The notes below the pieces were generated by a model, which was not told the DNA's origin, did no database searches, and worked only from the letters and a program-made list of their open reading frames with translations. A DNA stretch of 5,034 bases, taken from CBDUUP01 sp965370435. Lineage in GTDB: Bacteria; Chloroflexota; Anaerolineae; Anaerolineales; UBA11579. The stretch spans positions 1-5,034 of the forward strand of contig CBDUUP010000323.1 of assembly GCA_965370435.1 (NCBI GenBank), written 5' to 3'. The position numbers and the translations under genes are program-made. Each line of letters begins with the position of its first letter. Position 1 is the stretch's first letter. Below, in pieces: positions 1 to 5,034 of this stretch.

Positions 1-233
1 ACCAAAATTGGGCCAATACTTCTTAACATTTCTGTTTTGGTAAAAAAACATTTTCCGGTTTTCACAAATCAAAAACCAGTATATTTTACACTGAAAGTTC
101 CGATGTCACAACATTGTATTGAATTTAGCACATAGTTATCAAAATTCCAAGTATAATTTATGCAATGCATATTTGGGTAACAACATGATATACTTAATTC
201 TAGCGAGAAACAATACTCGAAAATTCATGAAAA
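1..233. other. AT-rich gene-free region upstream of the FHA gene
   Basis: I see no convincing coding region here on either strand. The stretch is much richer in A and T than the genes that follow. It holds an 11-bp palindrome at 7-17 (ATTGG-G-CCAAT) and a 7-bp inverted repeat pairing ACCAAAA at 1-7 with TTTTGGT at 35-41. No T-run follows that repeat on the plus strand, so it is not a clear plus-strand terminator. A TATAAT box and a 13-bp palindrome lie at 152-171 and are annotated separately. The likely role is a promoter and regulatory region for the FHA gene. The left part may also be the end of an intergenic region belonging to a gene outside the window. Confidence 0.55.
152..171 (+). promoter_or_regulatory. 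Candidate -10 box with adjoining 13-bp palindrome
   Basis: TATAAT at 152-157 is a perfect match to the sigma-70 type -10 consensus. No good -35 hexamer sits 16-18 bp upstream. One base further on, 159-171 reads TATGCA-A-TGCATA, a perfect inverted repeat of 6 bp arms around one base. It would cover the expected transcription start at about 164, a classic operator position. Transcription from here would leave an untranslated leader of about 70 nt before the ATG at 234. In such AT-rich DNA a TATAAT match can occur by chance, so confidence is limited. Confidence 0.4.
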
Positions 234-701
234 ATGTCCAACGAACTAAATGTTGAGGACAAATTAGTCCCCACCAACGCTTTCCTGATAATAAAGGCTC
301 AAATCTATCCTATGGATAGAGCGGTGATCAATATTGGCCGGCGGAATGACAACCACCTGCCCATTGATGACCAACGGGTATCTCGCGCTCACGCTCAACT
401 TCGGGCCATCAAGGGGCGCTACATGATCGTGGATCTCAATTCCACCGGCGGCACCTTCGTCAATGGACAACGCATAACCCAGAGCGTTCTCTATTCCGGA
501 GATTCAATATCCCTGGCCGGGTTCCCGATCTTATACGTGCAGGACTCCCCCGAACTGTTGAAAGAAGCCAGCGCATACGCATCCCCGGACAAGCAACCCG
601 AAGCGGAAAGATCAGCCACCTCTACCCTGGGCGATACTTCCGAGGAAGACACCCTGTTCTTGCCGCGCGTAGATGACAAAGAGGATTCTCAAGGCTCCTA
701 G
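234..701 (+). CDS. Small FHA-domain protein (phosphothreonine-binding)
   Basis: This 155-aa cytoplasmic protein is almost entirely one forkhead-associated (FHA) domain, a module that binds phosphothreonine peptides and usually works with Ser/Thr kinases. The domain spans about residues 15-103. The expected signature is visible: GR at 35-36, SRAHA at 50-54, and the N-S-T-G-G-T-F-V-N-G block at 69-78. Residues 105-155 form an acidic, Ser/Thr-rich, probably disordered tail. No signal peptide, membrane segment or second domain is seen. The ATG at 234 is the first possible start because an in-frame TGA lies at 228-230. No clear Shine-Dalgarno sequence precedes it, only an A-rich tract. The gene stands alone on its strand, and its stop overlaps that of the convergent Lit-like gene. 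No kinase gene is in the window, so its partner is unknown. Confidence 0.88.
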   Translation: MSNELNVEDKLVPTNAFLIIKAQIYPMDRAVINIGRRNDNHLPIDDQRVSRAHAQLRAIKGRYMIVDLNSTGGTFVNGQRITQSVLYSGDSISLAGFPILYVQDSPELLKEASAYASPDKQPEAERSATSTLGDTSEEDTLFLPRVDDKEDSQGS

Positions 702-1390
702 CCCAAGTCTTCTCCTGACGATGCAAGTTTAGGCCGCAAGAAATACGCCAAAGCCAACCCGCCTCCCAGCATGAGGACGCCAATAAAGATAAATACATCC
801 TGCCAAAACCGGATGGGAAATAGACGGATCAGGGTATCTGAATAGGCGAAGAGCCAACTATCGCCTTCAAAGAATATTCGATGGAAGCCAGTGAATAAAG
901 CATCGAAACTCAAGGCAATAAAAAATATCAACGCCACAACCAATCCTATCGTAAACCTGCCTCCGCGGGCCAACGCCGCGTCGAAATCATCTCTCCACCC
1001 CTTTCGCCAGGCCCATACCCCCAACCCTGCCATCCCCACGGCCAACCCCAACCAAATGCCTAATGCGATCCGGGTGAGCGCCTTCACGTCTACCATATGG
1101 CTCAATTCGCTTTCGCCGAAGAGCGGCGCGCCGCTGTTGAATTCCAGGTCACCCAGGAAAGAGATATCCTCGTTATTCAACAAATAATCCATGGCGAACT
1201 TCCCCCAATGAAGCCGGTCTTCCCTGCTGAAACCGTATGAATCTTCGGGGAAATTGGGGATGCGGTATTCGATCTCCAGGAAAACCGGTAAGAGCAAAAT
1301 ACGGACCGCGGTCAACAGGATAAGAATGGGCGTCAGGAAGGTAATCAACCACCCTGCGATTTTGATAAGAGTGTCTTTATTCAAGCTCAT
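698..1390 (-). CDS. Lit-like / DUF1461 (TIGR01906) integral membrane protein
   Basis: This 230-aa protein fits the DUF1461/TIGR01906 family, now named Lit (lipoprotein intramolecular transacylase). Characterised Firmicutes members move an acyl chain within a diacylated lipoprotein to give the lyso form. Four membrane segments are evident at about 10-37, 106-128, 145-168 and 195-217. A long extracytoplasmic loop lies between the first two. Family landmarks seen are the E-x-x-x-H-M-x-D-V-K block ending the loop (His98, Asp101), F-x-x-F-H at the end of helix 3 (His170), and a following P before the last helix. The two histidines are 72 residues apart; as I recall, the catalytic pair of Bacillus cereus Lit (His85 and His157) has the same spacing. 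Its ATG overlaps the upstream gene's TGA (ATGA, 1387-1390) and its own Shine-Dalgarno sequence is weak, so translational coupling is likely. The family call is firm; enzymatic activity in this organism is inferred. Confidence 0.82.
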   Translation of the reverse strand: MSLNKDTLIKIAGWLITFLTPILILLTAVRILLLPVFLEIEYRIPNFPEDSYGFSREDRLHWGKFAMDYLLNNEDISFLGDLEFNSGAPLFGESELSHMVDVKALTRIALGIWLGLAVGMAGLGVWAWRKGWRDDFDAALARGGRFTIGLVVALIFFIALSFDALFTGFHRIFFEGDSWLFAYSDTLIRLFPIRFWQDVFIFIGVLMLGGGLALAYFLRPKLASSGEDLG

Positions 1391-2943
1391 TGTAATTCGT
1401 CAACGCCTCCGGTGAGAATAAAATTGATCACCATATTGTTGATGATCCACTCCACCGGGGCCAGATCATCGGTCAAGACCATGCTCCCCTCCGGGGTGGG
1501 CGCTATGTTGATCAGGGTGCGGGTTATCGACTCCAGAAGCAGACGATGGACGTCGCCGCGAGCGTACAACAGATTAAAATTCTGGTACAGGTTCCCAACC
1601 GTAGTGGGCTGAACGGTGGCATGGACCATCGAATTGAAAGTGTTAGGAATATCCATGACGTGAACGGATGGGAATACTGTTTTCAATGTGCCTACCAGCG
1701 CGTCAATCAAACGACGGTCATTGGGTGCGCGTCCCACGTTCATGGTCAGCGCTCCGTCATCGGTCATGTGCTCGCGGATCATTTCGAAGAACTCTTTGGT
1801 AGTCAAATGCCAGGGGATATAAGGCGTGCGGTAAGCGTCTATGGCGACCAGTGAATATTTTCGATCGCTGTGGGCCATCCCCCAGCGGCCATCCTGCGCG
1901 ATAGCGTTCAAGTTGGGCATGGTCATCTCAAAAAATTCTCTCCCCACTTCGATGATGGCGGGATCAATCTCAAAGCCGTCAATGGGGATGGGGCCGAAGA
2001 CCGCCGTGGCCTGACGAGCTGTGGTCCCGGCTGCCAGACCGATGATGGCAATGCTCTCGACTTGCTCTGGATAGAAAGGGGGGGCGTTGAAAAATGGGCC
2101 GGTCAGGAACTGCATCCAGGGGCCGTTGTACTGCAATTCGGTGGGGTGATAAACTGAATGGAAGCCCTGCCCGTCATTCAGCCGGAGGTAGCGCCGCTCT
2201 CCGTCCTCGATCACCTCAATGTAATTATAGGCCGATTCTCGCTCATAGATTTGCCCCTCCGAAACCTTGAGCGGCCCTCCAGACCCGAACAGAGCCAACG
2301 CCAGCAAGATCAACGGCATCCACAGCCAGCGGAGCACAGCCTGCCGCCCTTCCGCCCGGTACAGGCCAAATAAGGCTACCAACAGTAAATAGCCGCTGAA
2401 CACCAGGAAGGTGCGGGTCGTGCCCACCAGGGGGATCAAGAGCAGCACCGGTAAAAAAGTGCCGATGAAGGAACCCAAGGTGGAGATGGCGTAGATCTGC
2501 CCAGAGACCTGACCGGCCTCTTTCGTATCCTGGATCGCCAGACGGATGGCGAAAGGCGATATGGTTCCCAACAAAGTAATGGGGATGATAAACAATACCA
2601 ACACGGTCACGAATGCGCCCATCATAACCCCCATTTCCAGAAAGTCAAAGGCCAGAGCGGCATACCGCAGGATCGGTTTGGAGGCCAGCGGCACCAGACC
2701 GGCGGTGAAAGCTCCCCACATCATGATCTTGAAAAATGTGCCCGGATGGGGAGAGCGGTCGGCCCAGCGCCCGCCCAGGAAATAGCCAGCGGTGAGATAT
2801 ACCAGGATCAGGCCGATAACGCTGGACCAAACCAGATTGCTGGTGCCAAAGACATTGCCCAGCAGCCGGGAGGCAGTCAGCTCCACGGCCAGGGTGGTCA
2901 TCCCGGAGGAAAAAACCGCGAAATACAAATAGCGTCGATTCAT
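1387..2943 (-). CDS. Membrane-fused spermidine synthase-like protein
   Basis: This 518-aa protein joins an N-terminal membrane domain to a C-terminal SAM-dependent-methyltransferase-like Rossmann domain of the spermidine synthase type. About seven membrane segments lie within residues 5-220. They include the family motifs E-L-T-A-S-R-L-L near 21-28, P-x-T-L-L-G-x-x-x-P at 121-130, and G-x-x-Y-A-x-S-T-L-G at 148-157. The soluble domain begins near 228 with E-S-A-Y-N-Y-I-E-V (236-244). A nucleotide-binding loop G-L-A-A-G-T-T is at 302-308, an acidic strand end G-F-E-I-D-P at 323-328, IDAY at 368-371, and L-T-D-D-x-A-P-V-E at 490-498. Canonical synthases have GGGDGG and a DssDP loop; both are altered here, so aminopropyltransferase activity is doubtful. 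I chose the ATG at 2943 over a GTG at 3033. It has GGAG five bases upstream, a TATAAT box lies between the two starts, and the protein then begins right before the first helix. It is the first gene of an operon with the Lit-like gene. Confidence 0.85.
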   Translation of the reverse strand: MNRRYLYFAVFSSGMTTLAVELTASRLLGNVFGTSNLVWSSVIGLILVYLTAGYFLGGRWADRSPHPGTFFKIMMWGAFTAGLVPLASKPILRYAALAFDFLEMGVMMGAFVTVLVLFIIPITLLGTISPFAIRLAIQDTKEAGQVSGQIYAISTLGSFIGTFLPVLLLIPLVGTTRTFLVFSGYLLLVALFGLYRAEGRQAVLRWLWMPLILLALALFGSGGPLKVSEGQIYERESAYNYIEVIEDGERRYLRLNDGQGFHSVYHPTELQYNGPWMQFLTGPFFNAPPFYPEQVESIAIIGLAAGTTARQATAVFGPIPIDGFEIDPAIIEVGREFFEMTMPNLNAIAQDGRWGMAHSDRKYSLVAIDAYRTPYIPWHLTTKEFFEMIREHMTDDGALTMNVGRAPNDRRLIDALVGTLKTVFPSVHVMDIPNTFNSMVHATVQPTTVGNLYQNFNLLYARGDVHRLLLESITRTLINIAPTPEGSMVLTDDLAPVEWIINNMVINFILTGGVDELQ

Positions 2944-2948
2944 AGCCA

Positions 2949-2952
2949 CTCC
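2949..2952 (-). promoter_or_regulatory. Ribosome binding site deciding the start of the membrane-fused synthase
   Basis: Read on the minus strand, TTGGAG ends five bases before the ATG at 2943, a well-spaced Shine-Dalgarno sequence. The alternative GTG at 3033 has no comparable site. This supports the shorter 518-aa product. Confidence 0.75.
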
Positions 2953-2970
2953 AATGTTCAGGATGAAGGG

Positions 2971-2976
2971 ATTATA
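2971..2976 (-). promoter_or_regulatory. Candidate -10 box for the minus-strand operon
   Basis: The minus strand reads TATAAT here, a perfect -10 consensus. It would start transcription about 20 nt before the ATG at 2943, leaving a short leader that includes the GGAG site. No convincing -35 hexamer is found 17 bp upstream, so activation by another factor or a weak promoter is possible. The box lies inside the coding extension implied by the GTG start at 3033, which argues against that start. Confidence 0.5.
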
Positions 2977-3038
2977 TCTCAGTTCCCCCGATTCTCGCTG
3001 CGTATTGAATCCCCCTTTTTTGTCCCATTTCACAGAAT

Positions 3039-3050
3039 ATGATGTATCAT
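3039..3050. promoter_or_regulatory. 12-bp inverted repeat and possible sigma-gene promoter in the divergent region
   Basis: The sequence ATGAT-GT-ATCAT is a perfect inverted repeat with 5-bp arms. Its right arm includes TATCAT (3045-3050), one mismatch from a plus-strand -10 box. A loose -35 candidate, TTGTCC, lies at 3020-3025, but the 19-bp spacer is long. The repeat sits between the divergent minus operon and the sigma factor gene and could be an operator acting on the sigma promoter. I see no ECF-type -35 (GGAAC) with matched -10, so autoregulation by the encoded sigma factor is not evident. Confidence 0.3.
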
Positions 3051-3083
3051 GGTTATAGAAGTTAGAATGGTTGAAAAACCCTT

Positions 3084-3608
3084 ATGGCCTCCATAGCTGA
3101 TTTTGAAACCCTGGTTGAGTATCACAGCGCGGAGATTTTCCGCTATCTGTGGCGCATGATGGGCGACGCGCCTGACGCAGAAGACTGCCTCCAAGAGGCT
3201 TTCTTGCGCGCATACGGGGCTTACGACCGCCTTAAAGATGACTCAAACCCGCGCGCCTGGCTGTATAAGATCGCCACTAACGTCGCCCTCACCCACCTCA
3301 AGCGGCGCGGACGGCTGGCCTCCCGCACCGCCGACGTAGACCCGGCTCTGGCGCATGACGGCGATTCGGTATCCGAGCAAGTTGACCGGCGATTGGATTT
3401 AGAATCGGTCCGGCAAGCGGTGGAGGCGCTGCCCCACAAACAGCGCGCCTCCCTGATGCTGCGCAAGTTCCAGGGCCTCAGCTACGCCGAGATCGCCGCC
3501 GCCCTGGACAGCAGTGAAGCCGCCGTTCGGGCCAACGTTTACCAGGGTCTCAAGAAGCTGCGCACCCAATTCAAGACCCCGGTTGAACCCCGTGAGACGA
3601 TGAGATGA
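3084..3608 (+). CDS. ECF-type sigma-70 family RNA polymerase sigma factor
   Basis: This 174-aa protein has the two-domain build of extracytoplasmic-function sigma factors, which direct RNA polymerase to stress-type promoters. Region 2 spans about residues 8-75, with the core-binding motif D-A-E-D-C-L-Q-E-A-F at 31-40 and the R-A-W-L-Y-K-I-A-T-N segment at 57-66, followed by the basic KRR. A poorly conserved linker runs from about 76 to 104. Region 4 spans about 105-162, with A-L-P-x-x-Q-R at 115-121 and the helix-turn-helix G-L-S-Y-A-E-I-A at 131-138. The ATG at 3084 is the only start upstream of region 2 because an in-frame TGA lies at 3072-3074. No clear Shine-Dalgarno sequence is seen. Its stop overlaps the start of the alkyltransferase gene by ATGA. 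A zinc-finger anti-sigma gene, the usual partner, is absent. The ECF subgroup cannot be assigned by eye. Confidence 0.92.
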   Translation: MASIADFETLVEYHSAEIFRYLWRMMGDAPDAEDCLQEAFLRAYGAYDRLKDDSNPRAWLYKIATNVALTHLKRRGRLASRTADVDPALAHDGDSVSEQVDRRLDLESVRQAVEALPHKQRASLMLRKFQGLSYAEIAAALDSSEAAVRANVYQGLKKLRTQFKTPVEPRETMR

Positions 3609-4300
3609 ACGCAAAAGATCATCCCCAAGACGACCCCTCCGCCTGGCTGGGCGACGAGAAAGGAACGCCCCAGCCTGAACCCATGACGGACGCTCTGGAC
3701 GCGCTGTATGCCGTTGGGCCGGATGAGGAGACCGTCGCTCAGGCCCAGGCTAACCTGCGCCAGGCTTTAAGCGAATTTGAAGAAGGCGTGATTTATTATG
3801 ATTCCCTGCCCGATACCCTGATCGGAGAGGTGTTCGTCGCCGTAGGGCCGCAGGGACTCCTCGCCATCAGCATCAACGAGGGCGAGGATGCCTTCGTGGG
3901 GCGGATTCACATGAAGACCGGGGCCAAGCTGGTACGCTCCGAAACCAGGAGCGCGGAGGTCATCAATCAATTACGAGAATACATGCGGGGGAACGTGGAT
4001 GTTTTCGATTTCCCCCTGGACCTCAGCCGCCTGACCAAATTCCAGCGCAACGTCTTGACCGCCGCCATGCAGATCGCTCCCGGCGCGGTCGCCACCTACG
4101 CCGAGATCGCCCGGCGTATCGGCAAACCGCGGGCTTTCCGGGCCGTGGGCCAAGCCTTGAGCCGCAATCCCATCCCCATCATCATCCCCTGTCATAGAGT
4201 GATCTCATCGGACGGGACTCTGGGCGGCTATCAGGGAAATATGCGGGCTGTACACACCAAAGCGACTTTGCTCAAGTTGGAGGGGGTTACATTGGCGTGA
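3605..4300 (+). CDS. ogt: Methylated-DNA-protein-cysteine S-methyltransferase with N-terminal extension
   Basis: This enzyme removes alkyl groups from O6-alkylguanine in DNA by transferring them irreversibly to its own cysteine. The 231-aa protein shows the active-site motif P-C-H-R-V at 195-199, with Cys196 as nucleophile. It also has T-Y-A-E-I-A at 164-169, the R-A-V-G arginine finger (Arg179), the Asn188-Pro hinge, and L-E-G near the end (Glu226). The family N-terminal domain covers about 61-140. In front lies an extra stretch of about 60 residues: a Pro/Asp-rich lead, then a predicted helix-forming segment at 28-58. Cys196 is the only cysteine, so an Ada-type zinc site is absent. The start overlaps the sigma factor stop (ATGA), so the two proteins are probably co-translated. 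The extension might be a sigma-binding region standing in for an anti-sigma factor, but that is a guess. The symbol is given for the family role; the ogt/MGMT subtype is not resolved. Confidence 0.92.
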   Translation: MNAKDHPQDDPSAWLGDEKGTPQPEPMTDALDALYAVGPDEETVAQAQANLRQALSEFEEGVIYYDSLPDTLIGEVFVAVGPQGLLAISINEGEDAFVGRIHMKTGAKLVRSETRSAEVINQLREYMRGNVDVFDFPLDLSRLTKFQRNVLTAAMQIAPGAVATYAEIARRIGKPRAFRAVGQALSRNPIPIIIPCHRVISSDGTLGGYQGNMRAVHTKATLLKLEGVTLA

Positions 4301-4319
4301 GGGCGCTGGGGCTTTGGAT

Positions 4320-4353
4320 CACGAAGGGCGCGAAATAACGCGAAAAGCACGAA
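4320..4353 (+). repeat. Degenerate CACGAA/CGCGAA tandem repeat
   Basis: Four copies of C-A/G-CGAA begin at 4320, 4329, 4339 and 4348, a spacing of 9, 10 and 9 bp. The spacers are GGG, ATAA and AAG. The array lies just after the alkyltransferase stop codon, outside any gene. Similar CACGAAGG-like degenerate arrays are, from memory, common intergenic elements in environmental bacterial genomes; their function is unknown. The remaining 4354-4412 holds nothing else I can support. Confidence 0.6.
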
Positions 4354-4412
4354 AGGAATTAATAACCAAGGGGACTTCTCTGCTGGAATCGAACTATCAA
4401 CTAAGAAACTTA

Positions 4413-4501
4413 AAAAACATTTATCCGCGAATAACGCTAATCTCGCGAATTATTTAAATCTTTATTCGCGAGATTGGTGAGATTAGCGGATTAATGTTTT
4501 T
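4413..4501. terminator. 89-bp interrupted palindrome, probable bidirectional terminator
   Basis: The outer arms 4413-4428 and 4486-4501 pair at 15 of 16 positions. The inner arms 4439-4450 and 4464-4475 pair perfectly over 12 bp around a 13-base loop. The outer arms end in A-runs on the left and T-runs on the right, so RNA from either strand forms a stem followed by U residues. It lies between the end of the alkyltransferase gene (plus) and the end of cysS (minus, stop 4518), as expected for a shared terminator. A second register is possible: 4435-4444 pairs perfectly with 4479-4488. The size and terminal symmetry also allow a small palindromic or MITE-like insertion with TA flanks. Confidence 0.65.
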
Positions 4502-4517
4502 AGTGTATTCCCGACCT

Positions 4518-5034
4518 CTACGATTTCTTCGACTTGACCCGCGGGCCTTCGGGGGTGTCCTCGACTTCGTATCCGGCGGCGTGGATCTGGTCGCGCAATT
4601 GGTCCGCGGCGGCCCAGTCCTTATCGGCGCGGGCCTGATGACGCTGTTCAGCCAGGGCGATGATCTCAGCGGGGATGTCCTCCACAACCGGACGCCATTC
4701 GGCCAACCGCAAGCCTAAGATACGGTCAAAGTGCAGCAAGGTGGCTTTCTTGGTCGGGTCGGGCAATTCGCTGCGGACCAGGTCCCAGACCAACGCCAAA
4801 GCTTGAGGGGTGTTCAAATCGTCGTTGACCTTCTCGGTGAACTGCTGAATATAACCCTCGTCCACGCTGCCCGGCTCGCCCATTTCATAGACCGCGTTGC
4901 GCAGTCGGTTGAGGGCGGTGGTTGCGCCGTCCAGGGCCTCCCATGAAAAGGTCATCTTGGCCCGATTATGAGCGCCCAGGAGAAAGAAACGATAGGCTAT
5001 TGGTTCGTAGCCCTTATCAATCATAGTCTGCAAG
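4518..5034 (-). CDS. cysS: Cysteinyl-tRNA synthetase, C-terminal part (cut by window edge)
   Basis: The visible 171 or so residues match the C-terminal third of CysS, the class I enzyme that charges tRNA-Cys with cysteine. At the visible start, a G-Y-E-P-x-A-Y-R-x-F-L-L-G-A-H segment matches the end of the catalytic core just after the KMSKS loop. Next come the F-S-W-E-A-L helix and the D-D-L-N-T-P-Q-A-L motif. The usual C-terminal end follows, with A-A-A-D-Q-L-R-D-x-I and E-D-T-P-E-G. The reading frame stays open to the window edge, so the gene continues beyond 5034. The HIGH and KMSKS motifs, and the zinc-binding residues, lie outside. The apparent TTG near 5033 is an internal leucine codon, not a start. 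One oddity is HNR where E. coli CysS has HYR. The stop is TAG at 4518-4520, with the palindromic terminator 16 bp downstream. Confidence 0.93.
   Translation of the reverse strand, partial: LQTMIDKGYEPIAYRFFLLGAHNRAKMTFSWEALDGATTALNRLRNAVYEMGEPGSVDEGYIQQFTEKVNDDLNTPQALALVWDLVRSELPDPTKKATLLHFDRILGLRLAEWRPVVEDIPAEIIALAEQRHQARADKDWAAADQLRDQIHAAGYEVEDTPEGPRVKSKKS

Noticed and set aside
891..1187. Plus-strand open frame opposite the Lit-like gene
   Set aside because: The translation is low-complexity (Asn/Ala/Pro-rich) with no domain, and the minus-strand gene has clear family motifs.
1546..1854. Plus-strand open frame inside the membrane-fused synthase gene, with others at 1870-2373 and 2546-3042
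   Set aside because: These are antisense shadows of a strongly supported gene; their translations show no recognisable domain.
2944..3033. 30-codon N-terminal extension of the membrane-fused synthase from a GTG at 3033
   Set aside because: The GTG has no Shine-Dalgarno sequence, the extension is unlike the family N-terminus, and a TATAAT box lies inside it. The ATG at 2943 has a well-spaced GGAG.
3067..3096. Nine-codon leader ORF (MVEKPLWPP) overlapping the sigma factor start
   Set aside because: It has no clear ribosome binding site, no attenuator-like structure around it, and is short enough to arise by chance.
4320..4353. CACGAA array as a CRISPR
   Set aside because: Units are 6 bp with 3-4 bp spacers, far too short for CRISPR repeats and spacers.
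4385..4394. T-loop-like GTTCGATTCC on the minus strand, suggesting a tRNA or tRNA remnant
   Set aside because: The flanking bases do not form a T-stem and no acceptor, D or anticodon arm is seen around it.
4454..4687. Minus-strand open frame overlapping the end of cysS and the palindrome
   Set aside because: It is in a different frame from cysS, is Arg/Pro/Ser-rich with no domain, and runs through the terminator palindrome.

Overview
The window looks like an ordinary chromosomal segment from a Chloroflexota bacterium, probably Anaerolineae-like. This is inferred from protein style (a small stand-alone FHA protein, an ECF sigma factor paired with a non-anti-sigma partner, a membrane-fused spermidine synthase-like protein), moderately high GC in the coding regions, and degenerate CACGAA/CGCGAA intergenic repeats. 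No rRNA, intact tRNA, transposase, phage gene or CRISPR array is visible. The taxonomic call is tentative.

Layout from left to right: (1) A very AT-rich gene-free stretch (1-233) with a TATAAT box followed by a 13-bp palindrome. (2) A 155-aa FHA phosphothreonine-binding protein (234-701, +). (3) Converging on it, a two-gene minus-strand operon: a 518-aa membrane-fused spermidine synthase-like protein (1387-2943), then a 230-aa four-helix Lit/DUF1461 membrane protein (698-1390). The two are joined by an ATGA stop/start overlap. The Lit-like gene and the FHA gene share one palindromic CTAG as their stop codons. (4) A divergent intergenic region (2944-3083) with a TATAAT box for the minus operon and a small inverted repeat. 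(5) A plus-strand operon: an ECF-type sigma factor (3084-3608) joined by ATGA to an O6-alkylguanine-DNA alkyltransferase with an unusual N-terminal extension (3605-4300). (6) A repeat-rich spacer (4301-4517) with a CACGAA-type tandem repeat and an 89-bp near-perfect palindrome that probably works as a bidirectional terminator. (7) The C-terminal part of cysteinyl-tRNA synthetase on the minus strand, cut by the window edge.

How the genes may work together: the sigma factor and the DNA-repair methyltransferase are translationally coupled and lack the usual zinc-finger anti-sigma gene, so the repair protein may report on, or be controlled with, an alkylation-stress regulon (hypothesis). The minus operon joins a probable lipoprotein-remodelling acyltransferase to a membrane protein of uncertain chemistry that lacks key spermidine synthase signatures. 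The most interesting points are the sigma/alkyltransferase pair, the Lit-like protein with both catalytic-type histidines, and the palindromic element before cysS.
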